A stretch of DNA of 64,000 nt from Tolypothrix sp. PCC 7910 (lineage in GTDB: Bacteria > Cyanobacteriota > Cyanobacteriia > Cyanobacteriales > Nostocaceae): the NCBI RefSeq assembly GCF_011769525.1, contig NZ_CP050440.1:124001-188000 (forward strand), written 5' to 3'. The number at the start of each line of letters is the position of its first letter. Position 1 is the first letter of the stretch. A program made the translations under genes and the position numbers. Of the stretch, positions 8,450 through 16,262 are shown in pieces. Under the pieces are notes generated by a model. It did no database searches. It was not told the DNA's origin and saw only the letters and a list, made by a program, of their open reading frames with translations.

Positions 8450-8477
8450 GTTGCGTTAGCCTTTAGGGTAACGCAAC
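8450..8477. repeat. Dispersed palindromic repeat (GTTGCGTTA family)
   Basis: GTTGCGTTA and TAACGCAAC flank a 10-bp centre. It is the same family as the palindromes at 4969, 36808 and 50462. Confidence 0.7.
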
Positions 8478-8501
8478 CTAAGTATATTTCAGAAATAAAA
8501 T

Positions 8502-8535
8502 ACTACTCCGACCACAAACCTAGCAACAGAGTAGT
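8502..8535 (-). terminator. Possible terminator of the exporter gene
   Basis: ACTACTC (8502-8508) pairs with GAGTAGT (8529-8535), with a 20-base loop. On the minus strand it is followed by ATTTTATTT. The long loop and imperfect U-tract make it weak. Confidence 0.4.
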
Positions 8536-8541
8536 TATTAT

Positions 8542-10170
8542 TTATTTGCCATACTCATGGTCATACTCAATTTTGCCGTAGTCTAATTTGATTACCCGAT
8601 CCGCTAAATGAAAATAGCGATCGTCGTGGCTAATTGCTATCACCGTTTTACCTTTAGCTCTCATTTCAGCTAATAGCTGAGTGTAAAATATTTCTTTAAA
8701 TAATGGGTCTTGATCTGCTGCCCATTCATCAAATAAATAAATTGGTCTATCTTCTAATAAAGCTGTAAGTAAAGCTAGCCTTTTACGCTGACCTTGAGAA
8801 AGAGATGTGGTAGAAAGTTTGCCATTCTCTACTTTTACTTTATGGTCTAGTTGTAGTTGCTTGAGGTATTTAGTGGCTTGAATATCCAAATTAGAATTTT
8901 CTATTCCTAAAAGCTCATCAAATAAATAGAAATCAGAAAACACTACAGAAAAATGCTGGCGATACCATTCTCTATTTTGTTCGTTAATTACCTCCCCATC
9001 TAATAAAATCTCTCCTTTTTCGGGGATGTAGAGTCCAGTAATCAATTTTGCCAGAGTCGATTTACCGCTACCATTACCGCCAACAATAAATACCAATTCT
9101 TGCGGAGATAGTTTTAAGTCAATAGGGCCAAGAATGAAGCTACTATCTTCTTTATCTGTATAATATGTATGGCTAACTCCCTTTATTTGTAGACTTTGCC
9201 AAGAAGATTTAAACTTAGGTGGCACTGTCGATACTTCCGCACGGCTAGCTAAGGATAAACCTAGAGATTCTATCTTCTGTAAAGCTACATCAGCTTTACT
9301 AATTTGAGGCAAGTTGCTAATAATATTGTCCATTGGCAACATCAAATAAGTAAAAGTCAAGATGAAGCCAGAGAGAGTTTGTGGATTAATAGTTAGTAAT
9401 TTAGGTAATGCAAAGAGTAAAAAACCCATTGCGAAAAAAAATAACAGCTTTCCCCAGCTAGTAGTGGTAGCAAATACTGTTAGACCTTGAACATTGTGAT
9501 GCCGAAAATTATCGGCTGTTGTTTGTAGGCTTTTTGTTAAAAATATTTGACGGCGCTGATAATTAAGTTTGAGTTCTTTAACTCCCCCAGTGAGAGTACC
9601 CAAATGCTTAAACAAAACATCTTGATCCTCACGTGCCAAAGCCAGTAATTTACCGCCTCTATTCAACAACCATTGGCAGCTGCCTACACCTACCAGCATC
9701 AAAACTATCACAGAGAGAAGGACTACCCAAGAGAGCCAAGTAATATATACCAGACAACCTAAAACCATTGATACATCAATGCAGAGGAAAGGAATTATAT
9801 ACACCGCATTAGCTACCGCTTGCACATCCTCTGTGAGAGTTGCTAATAGTCGAGGATTACCTAAATGTTCTAAATGACTTAACTCCGAACCCAGTATCTG
9901 ATGGCTTAAACCCATCCGTAATTGCAAGATGGCATTTTGTGAGAGGCGAACCAACATCACCTGAGAAATGATACTGGTAACTAATGCAACTATAGCTAAC
10001 CCAACAAAACCCCAAGCTATAGTTGTCAGGGGTGTAGAGGTACTGGGATTAGCGGCAGAACTAATGAGGGCAATTAATCCCGCACTACTACCACCACTCA
10101 GGAATCCAGTAACGATCGCGATCGCAACTAGTCCCCATGAAGAACGTAAAAGAAAATAAATCAGATTCAT
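8542..10170 (-). CDS. Cyclic peptide export ABC transporter (PvdE/SyrD-like half transporter)
   Basis: A 542-residue half transporter. An N-terminal permease with about six membrane helices (residues 8-285) is followed by an ATPase domain: Walker A GGNGSGKST (364-372), signature LSQGQRKR (457-464), Walker B IYLFDEW (477-483) and H-loop His515. The wording DEWAADQDPLFKEIFYTQLL and AISHDDRYFHLADRV is characteristic of the SyrD/PvdE subfamily, which exports non-ribosomal peptides and siderophore precursors from the cytoplasm. No peptide synthetase or precursor gene adjoins it, so the cargo is unknown. The gene stands alone; its start codon ATG at 10170 is followed by the first helix (LIYFLLRSSWGLVAIAIV). 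Confidence 0.85.
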   Translation of the reverse strand: MNLIYFLLRSSWGLVAIAIVTGFLSGGSSAGLIALISSAANPSTSTPLTTIAWGFVGLAIVALVTSIISQVMLVRLSQNAILQLRMGLSHQILGSELSHLEHLGNPRLLATLTEDVQAVANAVYIIPFLCIDVSMVLGCLVYITWLSWVVLLSVIVLMLVGVGSCQWLLNRGGKLLALAREDQDVLFKHLGTLTGGVKELKLNYQRRQIFLTKSLQTTADNFRHHNVQGLTVFATTTSWGKLLFFFAMGFLLFALPKLLTINPQTLSGFILTFTYLMLPMDNIISNLPQISKADVALQKIESLGLSLASRAEVSTVPPKFKSSWQSLQIKGVSHTYYTDKEDSSFILGPIDLKLSPQELVFIVGGNGSGKSTLAKLITGLYIPEKGEILLDGEVINEQNREWYRQHFSVVFSDFYLFDELLGIENSNLDIQATKYLKQLQLDHKVKVENGKLSTTSLSQGQRKRLALLTALLEDRPIYLFDEWAADQDPLFKEIFYTQLLAEMRAKGKTVIAISHDDRYFHLADRVIKLDYGKIEYDHEYGK

Positions 10171-10505
10171 GAAATATAATTACCGATTGCTGGCTAGCGC
10201 TCTCCAGGGGTAAGAAAGAAATGGATATTGTTAACCCTTTATTATTCCATTCTATAAACAGAATTTATCAGTTTTTCAGGCACAGCAATAGTTTCAGGGA
10301 ACAAGATCTGCCTGCTACTTGTCAAACGAATGGTTCATAAAATAAGGTCGTCATGGGAATGGGGCATAGGGCATGGGGCATGGAGAATGGGTAATTGGCA
10401 TTTGTTATTTCTCCCTCACCTCCCTCATCTCCCGCATCCCCCTCATAGATCTCATCTCCCGCATCTCCCTCACCTTTCTCACTTGCTTCTCCTCACCAAC
10501 TCCCA
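10171..10505. repeat. Intergenic STRR region
   Basis: From about 10350 the gap between divergent genes is made of GGGCATG/GGTAATT heptamers and CTCCCTCATCTCCCGCATC-type repeats. The first half (10171-10350) shows nothing recognisable and presumably holds the divergent promoters. Confidence 0.75.
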
Positions 10506-12092
10506 ATGATCAAAATGTTTCGCTTGTTATTCCGTAAAAAACTACGTTACTGCTATTTAATAGCAATTTTTATTACTACATTACTACTGACAGTTACACC
10601 CGCAGTCTATTCTGCAGAAACTTTTCCCCCAATACAATCTCAGGCTCTCCCTCCTCAACCGACACGAGAGTTCCGGGGTGCATGGATTGCGACAGTTGCT
10701 AATATTGATTGGCCTTCCAGGCCAGGATTAACATCATCACAGCAGCAAGCAGAATTGATTGCTATGCTCGATCGCGCTGCGTCTTTAAAATTGAATGCTG
10801 TAATTTTGCAGGTACGTCCGGCTGCTGATGCTTTGTATGCTTCTGCTTATGAACCTTGGTCAGAATTTTTGACCGGAGAAATGGGCAAAGCACCATCACC
10901 GAATTACGATCCCTTAGCTTTTGCAGTTGATGAAGCACACAAGCGTGGCATAGAATTACACGCTTGGTTTAATCCCTATCGCGCCCGTCACGCTCAATCA
11001 AAATCAGCGGTTGCTGCTAACCATGTCAGTAAAGCACATCCTGATTGGGTGAAAAAGTATGGTAAGTATCTTTGGCTAGACCCAGGGGAAACCGAAGTTC
11101 AAGATTATACTGTCAACGTCATTATGGATGTTGTCAAGCGCTACGACATAGACGGAGTTCATCTTGACGATTATTTTTATCCTTATCCAGAACAAAATGG
11201 TAGTCGTACAATAGATTTTCCCGACGCATCCAGTTGGCAGAAATACCAGAAAACCGGAGGGAAACTCAGCCGTGATGACTGGAGACGGGAAAATATTAAT
11301 ACATTAGTCCAACATCTCTATCAAGCAATTAAACAGGAAAAACCCTGGGTCAAGTTTGGTATTAGTCCTTTTGGTATTTGGCGGCCAGGCTATCCTGCTC
11401 AGACAAAGAGTCTCAATGGCGGCGGGTCTTTTGATGCTTACAACCAGCTATATGCTGATTCCCGTCAATGGCTAATTAACGGCTGGTTAGATTACTTTTC
11501 GCCGCAGTTATATTGGAGAATTGACAAAGCCCAACAAAGTTATCCGGTTTTGCTCAATTGGTGGATTCAGCAGAACCAACAAGGAAGACATATCTGGCCA
11601 GGTAATTATACTAGTCGTGTAGGCGATCGCAGTTCAGCTGCTTGGCCAGCCAATGAAATTATCTCTCAAATTAGGTCAACGCGTAATTCGGCTGGCTCAA
11701 CAGGCAACATTCACTATAGTATGAAGCCGATCATGCAAAATCGTGATCGCATCTCAAACTTACTAGAAAAGGAAGCTTACTCGACTCCCGCACTGATTCC
11801 CGCTTCTCCCTGGTTAGACAAGACCCAACCTGCTCAACCTACACTCAACGTTGAGCGAGATACAACTACAGGTAAAATCAATAAACTGACTTGGCAATCT
11901 CCAGCACCAGAAAAAGCTTGGTTGTGGGTAATGCAAACCAAAACTGGTAATCAGTGGAATACAACTATCCTTCCTGGCTCACAAACTTCCTACTTATTCA
12001 ATAGTGCTAACTCTCCAGCCAAGATTGATAGCGTCGCCATTTCCGCAGTCAATCGCTACGGTACTCAAGGACAACCAGCACTTGGGGGTTAG
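10506..12092 (+). CDS. Secreted glycoside hydrolase, GH10-like (GHL10/DUF187 family)
   Basis: The 528-residue protein starts with a basic stretch and a hydrophobic signal (about residues 14-36, YCYLIAIFITTLLLTVTPAV), so it is exported. The catalytic domain begins at REFRGAWIATVANIDWPSRP (about 55) and is a TIM barrel of the GHL10/DUF187 type. Conserved elements are LNAVILQVRPAADALY, HAWFNPYRARHA and DGVHLDDYFYPYP, which carry the acidic residues expected at the active site. The C-terminal 90 residues look like a fibronectin-like beta domain (LTWQSPAPEKAWLWVMQTK). Relatives are suspected to act on envelope or peptidoglycan-linked glycans; the substrate is not known. It is in line with the next gene but separated by 122 bp. 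Confidence 0.8.
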   Translation: MIKMFRLLFRKKLRYCYLIAIFITTLLLTVTPAVYSAETFPPIQSQALPPQPTREFRGAWIATVANIDWPSRPGLTSSQQQAELIAMLDRAASLKLNAVILQVRPAADALYASAYEPWSEFLTGEMGKAPSPNYDPLAFAVDEAHKRGIELHAWFNPYRARHAQSKSAVAANHVSKAHPDWVKKYGKYLWLDPGETEVQDYTVNVIMDVVKRYDIDGVHLDDYFYPYPEQNGSRTIDFPDASSWQKYQKTGGKLSRDDWRRENINTLVQHLYQAIKQEKPWVKFGISPFGIWRPGYPAQTKSLNGGGSFDAYNQLYADSRQWLINGWLDYFSPQLYWRIDKAQQSYPVLLNWWIQQNQQGRHIWPGNYTSRVGDRSSAAWPANEIISQIRSTRNSAGSTGNIHYSMKPIMQNRDRISNLLEKEAYSTPALIPASPWLDKTQPAQPTLNVERDTTTGKINKLTWQSPAPEKAWLWVMQTKTGNQWNTTILPGSQTSYLFNSANSPAKIDSVAISAVNRYGTQGQPALGG

Positions 12093-12214
12093 GGATTGGC
12101 GACTCTTGTACAGACGCGATTCATAGCGTCTCTCCAACTACAGATGCAATTAACCGCGTCTCCCCAACTCATGTAAAATCAATTCCGTAGAGTACCAGTG
12201 ATTACCAGCTAAAT

Positions 12215-13696
12215 ATGAGACTAATCCCGAAGGGATGCAGCATTGTTTTACAGCTATTGGCAACGGTAGCTTTAGCTACTCCGGCATTAGCGGAAGTTGT
12301 GAATATTAACTTGCTGCAACTAAATGACATCTATGAAATCACTCCAGTAGAGGGGGGAACTCGTGGCGGTTTGGCGCGTGTCGCAACCCTACGTCAACAG
12401 CTTTACAAAGCGAACCCTCGGACATACACGGTGTTAGCAGGAGATGCATTTAGCCCTTCGGCTTTAGGAACCGCTAAAATTAATGGTGTACCGCTAGCCG
12501 GTCAGCAAATGGTAGCGGTGATGAATGCTGTCGGCTTTGACTATGCGACTTTTGGCAATCATGAATTTGACTTACCAGAAACCCTTTTCTATCAAAGATT
12601 GCAAGAATCTCGCTTTCGCTGGGTATCGAGTAATGTATCAGATAGCAAAGGACAGCCTTTCAAAAGTGTACCGCGTTCCATTGTATTTAATGTGAAAGGC
12701 GATCGCGGTGCTGTAGTCAGGGTAGGTTTAATTGGTCTTACCCTGAATAGTAATCCGGCTAAGTACGTTAGTTACACAGATCCCATTGCAACAGCTAAAC
12801 AGCAAGTAAAGGAACTGAAGGGGAAAGCGGATATTATAGTTGCCATTACCCATTTACCCTATAGTAGCGATATCCAACTAGCGGAAGCTGTACCAGAAAT
12901 TGATATCATTTTGGGTGGTCATGAGCATGAAAATATCCAGGCATGGCGGGGTCGAGATTTGACACCGATTTTTAAAGCTGATGCTAATGCTCGAACAGTT
13001 TACATTCACCAATTAACTTACGATACTGTTAAAAAAAGTCTGGCTGTTAACTCCCGACTGCTACCAATTACCGAAAAAATTGCCGATGAACCAAAAACAG
13101 CAAAGGTAGTCAGAGAATGGCTAGAAAAAGGTTATCAAGCATTCCGCGCCAACGGTTTTAATCCAGATCAACAAATTGCGAAAATGCGATTTGCTTTAGA
13201 TGGTTTAGAATCTAGCGTTCGTAATAAATCTACCCAGTTAACAGATTTAATTGCAACGGCGATGTTGAAGGAAGTACATGATGCCGATTTAGCCGTATTT
13301 AATGGTGGTTCAATTCGGATTGATGATGTGATTCCACCAGGCCCAATTACTCAATATGATGTGATTCGCATACTACCTTTCGGCGGTAAAGTTGTGGCGA
13401 TAGAGATAAATGGAACGCTGTTAAAAAGGGTATTGGATCAAGGACAACTTAATAAAGGTACTGGGGGCTATTTGCAAACAGCCAAAGTCACTCAAGAAAC
13501 CAATTCAAGAAATTGGTTAATTAATGGTCAACCACTTGATGTTAAAAGAACTTATAAAATTGCTACTACTGAGTTTTTAATTAGTGGTAAAGAAATAGGA
13601 TTAGATTTCTTAAATTTACAACAGCCAGGTATTAAGTTGATTGCCCAAAAGCGGGATATTCGTTTTGTTGTAATGGACACAATGAAAACTCAATAA
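12215..13696 (+). CDS. Bifunctional metallophosphatase/5'-nucleotidase, periplasmic
   Basis: The 493-residue protein begins with a signal peptide (hydrophobic core about residues 9-25, cleavage likely after ALAE or nearby). The metallophosphoesterase domain shows NLLQLNDIYEI (metal Asp), LAGDAFSPS, FGNHEFD (Asn-His pair) and GGHEHEN. The C-terminal 5'-nucleotidase domain shows FNGGSIRIDD, GPITQYDVIRILPFGG and the LKRVLDQG helix. The family hydrolyses nucleotides and related phosphoesters in the periplasm, which would let the cell recover phosphate and nucleosides. The Asp residue usually found after LND (LNDIHG/LNDVHG) is replaced by an LNDIYE context. A strong terminator follows immediately. 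Confidence 0.88.
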   Translation: MRLIPKGCSIVLQLLATVALATPALAEVVNINLLQLNDIYEITPVEGGTRGGLARVATLRQQLYKANPRTYTVLAGDAFSPSALGTAKINGVPLAGQQMVAVMNAVGFDYATFGNHEFDLPETLFYQRLQESRFRWVSSNVSDSKGQPFKSVPRSIVFNVKGDRGAVVRVGLIGLTLNSNPAKYVSYTDPIATAKQQVKELKGKADIIVAITHLPYSSDIQLAEAVPEIDIILGGHEHENIQAWRGRDLTPIFKADANARTVYIHQLTYDTVKKSLAVNSRLLPITEKIADEPKTAKVVREWLEKGYQAFRANGFNPDQQIAKMRFALDGLESSVRNKSTQLTDLIATAMLKEVHDADLAVFNGGSIRIDDVIPPGPITQYDVIRILPFGGKVVAIEINGTLLKRVLDQGQLNKGTGGYLQTAKVTQETNSRNWLINGQPLDVKRTYKIATTEFLISGKEIGLDFLNLQQPGIKLIAQKRDIRFVVMDTMKTQ

Positions 13697-13697
13697 T

Positions 13698-13730
13698 AAA
13701 CGGCTTGCTTGATAGCAAGCCGTTTACTTT
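13698..13730 (+). terminator. Rho-independent terminator of the metallophosphatase gene
   Basis: A perfect 11-bp stem, AAACGGCTTGC (13698-13708) and GCAAGCCGTTT (13715-13725), with a 6-base loop, lies right after the stop codon. Confidence 0.85.
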
Positions 13731-13862
13731 CGGGTAAAAATATTAAGCATATTTTTTAATTATAAATTTTAATTTATCAATTTGGAATTATGAGCAAATC
13801 ACACATATTATTTATACCAATTTTAGGTAATAACAAACTATAAACTTAGATCGCACTCATGC

Positions 13863-14315
13863 TCAATCAACATTAGAAACTACCTGGCGATCGCTATCAT
13901 CTGGCTCATATTGTAAAAGCTCACCAGGCTGACAATCTAATGCTTTGCAAATGCCGTTTAACCTTTCTGGCGTTAATCGCGGTATTAACGTTAACAATTC
14001 TCCTACCGAACAATCTCCAGGTACTTGCATATATAAAACAGAGACAATATCTCGCTTACCTGTTCTTTTCTGAGGCTTGTTTAGCAGTTTATAAACCTCA
14101 CAAGTAACAGACTTACCAGCCCGCGGTGGTGCAACAATACGACCACACTCCCTAGAAAGACGCAGACTGTCCAACCAGTCATGTATTTTTTGCTTATGTT
14201 CAAGCTCTACTACGCTGGGAGTAATTAACCTTTTAATTTGTGGCATCAAGTCTTCTGGAATTGAGTCGTCTCCCCATAAATTTTGTACCCATTTACGCAA
14301 AGGTTCGTCTGTCAT
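13863..14315 (-). CDS. Chimeric TnsC/TniB-like N-terminus fused to XRE-like C-terminus (transposon remnant)
   Basis: I read this 150-residue protein as two pieces. Residues 20-105 resemble the N-terminal part of the TnsC AAA+ ATPases of type V-K CRISPR-associated transposons: LMPQIKRL, then VVELEHKQKIHDWLDSLRLS, a Walker-A-like APPRAGKSVTCEVYKL (62-77) and VSVLYMQVPGDCSVGELL. Residues 114-140 (TPERLNGICKALDCQPGELL) resemble the end of small Cro/CI-type regulators that often lie beside such transposons. Walker B, the sensor motifs and the rest of the ATPase are absent, and the first Walker A glycine is Ala. It is most likely a deletion fusion, perhaps still expressed. No tnsB, tniQ, cas12k or CRISPR array is seen in the window. 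The assignment comes from memory of family sequences. Confidence 0.55.
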   Translation of the reverse strand: MTDEPLRKWVQNLWGDDSIPEDLMPQIKRLITPSVVELEHKQKIHDWLDSLRLSRECGRIVAPPRAGKSVTCEVYKLLNKPQKRTGKRDIVSVLYMQVPGDCSVGELLTLIPRLTPERLNGICKALDCQPGELLQYEPDDSDRQVVSNVD

Positions 14316-14377
14316 AATCTATGATAAATAAAATATTTGATTGGCTAACATTTCACTTATTTTTATCAAACTAATCT

Positions 14378-15592
14378 TCAATGGTATAAACTAAGGAAAA
14401 CCATCTCTGTAGAAATTCGGTCTAAAGGCTGCTGAAGAGCGAGAGTGCTTCGCACACGCTTCTCTGCCAGAGGCTTTGCCAACGCGAACGCTACATCGAT
14501 GCATAATTGATTGAGAACAGCATAAAAAATCCAAGTGGCAAAAATTTGGATTTGTACGCCGTTTGTATCACCCACCCAGATATAAGCCAGACCCAAAAGC
14601 CGTTTTGTGAGCAGAAAAGCATCTTCAACACGCCAACGACGATATAATTCAAATACCTGTTGGGCAGATAAGATTTGAGGATCAAGTACGTTTGTCAGAT
14701 AGTAATACCAAGTTGAACCCCATAAAACAGAAACTAAACCTACCTGGCGCTCTTCAGGATGAGAGCGATATTCCCCCATAGATATAATTTCATCACGATA
14801 GAATGGGGCATGGGTCAAACAACGAATCACTTTGTAAGAAGTTTTTTCTGGCAGTCTTGTCAAAAAAAACTTATCAGCTTCTGTGAACGCATCAAACCAA
14901 GGAAACTTGAAAAATCCTAAATCAAAAATCAGCAATCCACCAATTGGTAGGCGTTCAAGTAATTGATCGCACCAAGTTTTATCATTGGCTTTGCTGTTTG
15001 TTGTATACCAGGTTGTGACTGGGCGATGGGTAAACGCTTCTACCACCATCATGATTTTTCCAGCCAGTGTTTTTTCTTGTTCTTGTAGTGCTTTTAGCTT
15101 CCTTCTCAATGCTTCCAGGGTCGAACCGTCAGCGATCCAAATGGCTGTGAATCTACCACATACTAACTGCCAATTCTCTGGAATTGCTTGATGTTTTGGT
15201 TTGGTAATGGTTGTTTGCATTACTTGCTCAAAAATTTGTGCAAATAATTCAATTGGTAGTGCTTGCAATCTTTTGGAAACTGCTTGGGCACTTACTTCGA
15301 TTCGCTCCACCCATAACAATCCTTCTTGTGACAATACCCTTTGCACTTCTCTTAAGCCAGGAATCTGACGATACACTAAACTCACAACGCTCGCCATCAT
15401 CACTGGTCAAGTCAAGATTCTGTCTCGAAATTTTTTCTTGTCTTCGGTTTTATGCAACTTTAGTGGTTTAAAGTTCCTAGGAGATAGTAATGAAAATATT
15501 TCTTGCTCGATTTCCGCAATCGGCGGTGCTGGTACATGCTTTTGCTGCCGCAGATCTGGGTTTCCTGTTCGCGCTGGGCGTTTTCTACTCAT
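14378..15592 (-). pseudogene. IS4 family transposase, interrupted by one in-frame stop
   Basis: Two same-frame segments, 15407-15592 (61 residues, N-terminus, MSRKRPARTGNPDLRQQKH) and 14378-15403 (341 residues), are separated only by a TGA at 15407-15409. Together they give a transposase of about 404 residues. DDE-type features are visible: IADGSTLEAL (first Asp), LLIFDLGFF (second Asp) and YRRWRVEDAFLLTKRLLGL (the IS4 Y-x2-R-x3-E region with the Glu). The bases around the stop (ACT TGA CCA GTG ATG) suggest a point change in a leucine codon. The downstream part has a GTG at 15403, so a shorter product is possible, but it would lack the N-terminal DNA-binding part. Confidence 0.8.
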
Positions 15593-15601
15593 GATGTATC
15601 A

Positions 15602-15629
15602 CTAAGAACATCAATATTGATGTTCTTAG
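15602..15629. promoter_or_regulatory. 28-bp perfect palindrome upstream of the transposase start
   Basis: The 28 bases are perfectly self-complementary, centred on ATCAATATTGAT, with arms CTAAGAACATC and GATGTTCTTAG. It begins 10 bp upstream of the transposase ATG. It could be an operator, an IS end or a hairpin blocking translation from outside transcripts; the sequence does not decide. Confidence 0.6.
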
Positions 15630-15662
15630 ATTACATCTTATGCTTCCTTTAAGCTTAAGCTG

Positions 15663-15729
15663 ACACCAATGGGCACTGCCTTGCCCTCTAGATATATTGA
15701 TGTGTCGCCAACATTATTTTATTTGGTAT
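15663..15729 (-). repeat. Small TIR element, truncated copy
   Basis: The reverse complement runs from ATACCAAAT through GGCGACACATCAATA and TCTAGAGGGCAAGGCA, matching the copy at 35740-35834 (GCGACACATCAATAATTCTA, then GAGGGCAAGGCATTGCC). One end is shortened. Confidence 0.65.
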
Positions 15730-15779
15730 TACCAGGAAAAATAACCAACTGTTCACCTTCAGAAGGTGGAATTTGCACC

Positions 15780-15965
15780 TCAAAGCCTGAAGGTTGGAGT
15801 TCAAAGCCTGAAGGTTGCAGCTTTTATCTCGAACATTGCAGCTTTTATCTTGGAAGTTGCGCCTTTAAGCCTCAACGTTGCAGCTTTTATCTTGAACGTT
15901 GTGCTTTTTATCCTCAACATTGCGGCTTTGATGCGGAAAGTTGCGGCTTTTTGCTTGAAAGCTGA
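15780..15965. repeat. 21-bp tandem repeat array (9 units)
   Basis: Units start at 15780, 15801, 15822, 15843, 15864, 15885, 15906, 15927 and 15948, an exact 21-bp period around TTTTATCTTGAACGTTGCAGC. The first two units are of a TCAAAGCCTGAAGGTTG type. Frames are open on both strands (heptad peptides such as CSFYLER), but there is no start, RBS or family match to support a protein. Confidence 0.85.
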
Positions 15966-15967
15966 GA

Positions 15968-16110
15968 AAATGAGCAAGAGCGATCGCACTTTGATAGCGG
16001 TTGATCAGTGAATAAGCAAGAGCGATCGCACTTTGATAGCGACTGATGAGTGAATGAGCAACAGCGATCGCACTTTGATGGCGACTGATGAGTGAATTAG
16101 CAACAGTCAT
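15968..16110. repeat. 42-bp tandem repeats, each with a HIP1 site (3 units)
   Basis: The core AGCGATCGCACTTTGATAGC recurs with CGATCGCACT at 15981, 16023 and 16065, an exact 42-bp period. The units also share GATGAGTGAATNAGCAA. There are no spacer-like unique sequences, so this is not a CRISPR array. Confidence 0.85.
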
Positions 16111-16262
16111 GGTGATAGGAAGGAAATTAAAACAGGCGATCGCACAATTCGCGGCTTGTTTTGCAACGCTAGCTATGAAAATTGTCTAACCGGACTCTAT
16201 ATTATCCCCATTCGCCACAACTGGCTCAAACAAAATCCTCATTTCTTAATTACGAATTAGTC

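Larger units (their letters stand above)
8006..8541. other. Intergenic region filled with small repeat elements
   Basis: No coding frame is seen between two convergent genes. The gap holds copy A of a 177-bp G-rich element, an element of about 100 bp with terminal inverted repeats, a dispersed palindrome and a weak terminator-like hairpin for the exporter gene, each listed separately. Confidence 0.7.
14316..15630 (-). mobile_element. IS4-type insertion sequence (ends not resolved)
   Basis: The element is inferred from the transposase. It must cover 14378-15592 and probably reaches into the AT-rich 14316-14377 on one side and the 28-bp palindrome at 15602-15629 on the other. I could not find convincing terminal inverted repeats or a target duplication by eye. 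TAATCT occurs near both sides but is too short to count. Confidence 0.5.
15593..16262. other. Gene-free region made of repeats
   Basis: There are no supported genes. From left to right the gap holds a 28-bp palindrome, a truncated TIR element, a 21-bp periodic array and a 42-bp HIP1-containing array. Open frames here arise because 21 and 42 are multiples of three. Confidence 0.75.

Noticed and set aside
15669-16110. Four small frames in the repeat arrays
   Set aside because: A period of 21 or 42 bp keeps frames open by arithmetic. No RBS, no homology, and both strands are open equally.
15780-16110. CRISPR array
   Set aside because: The repeats are directly contiguous with no unique spacers, and no cas genes are seen.
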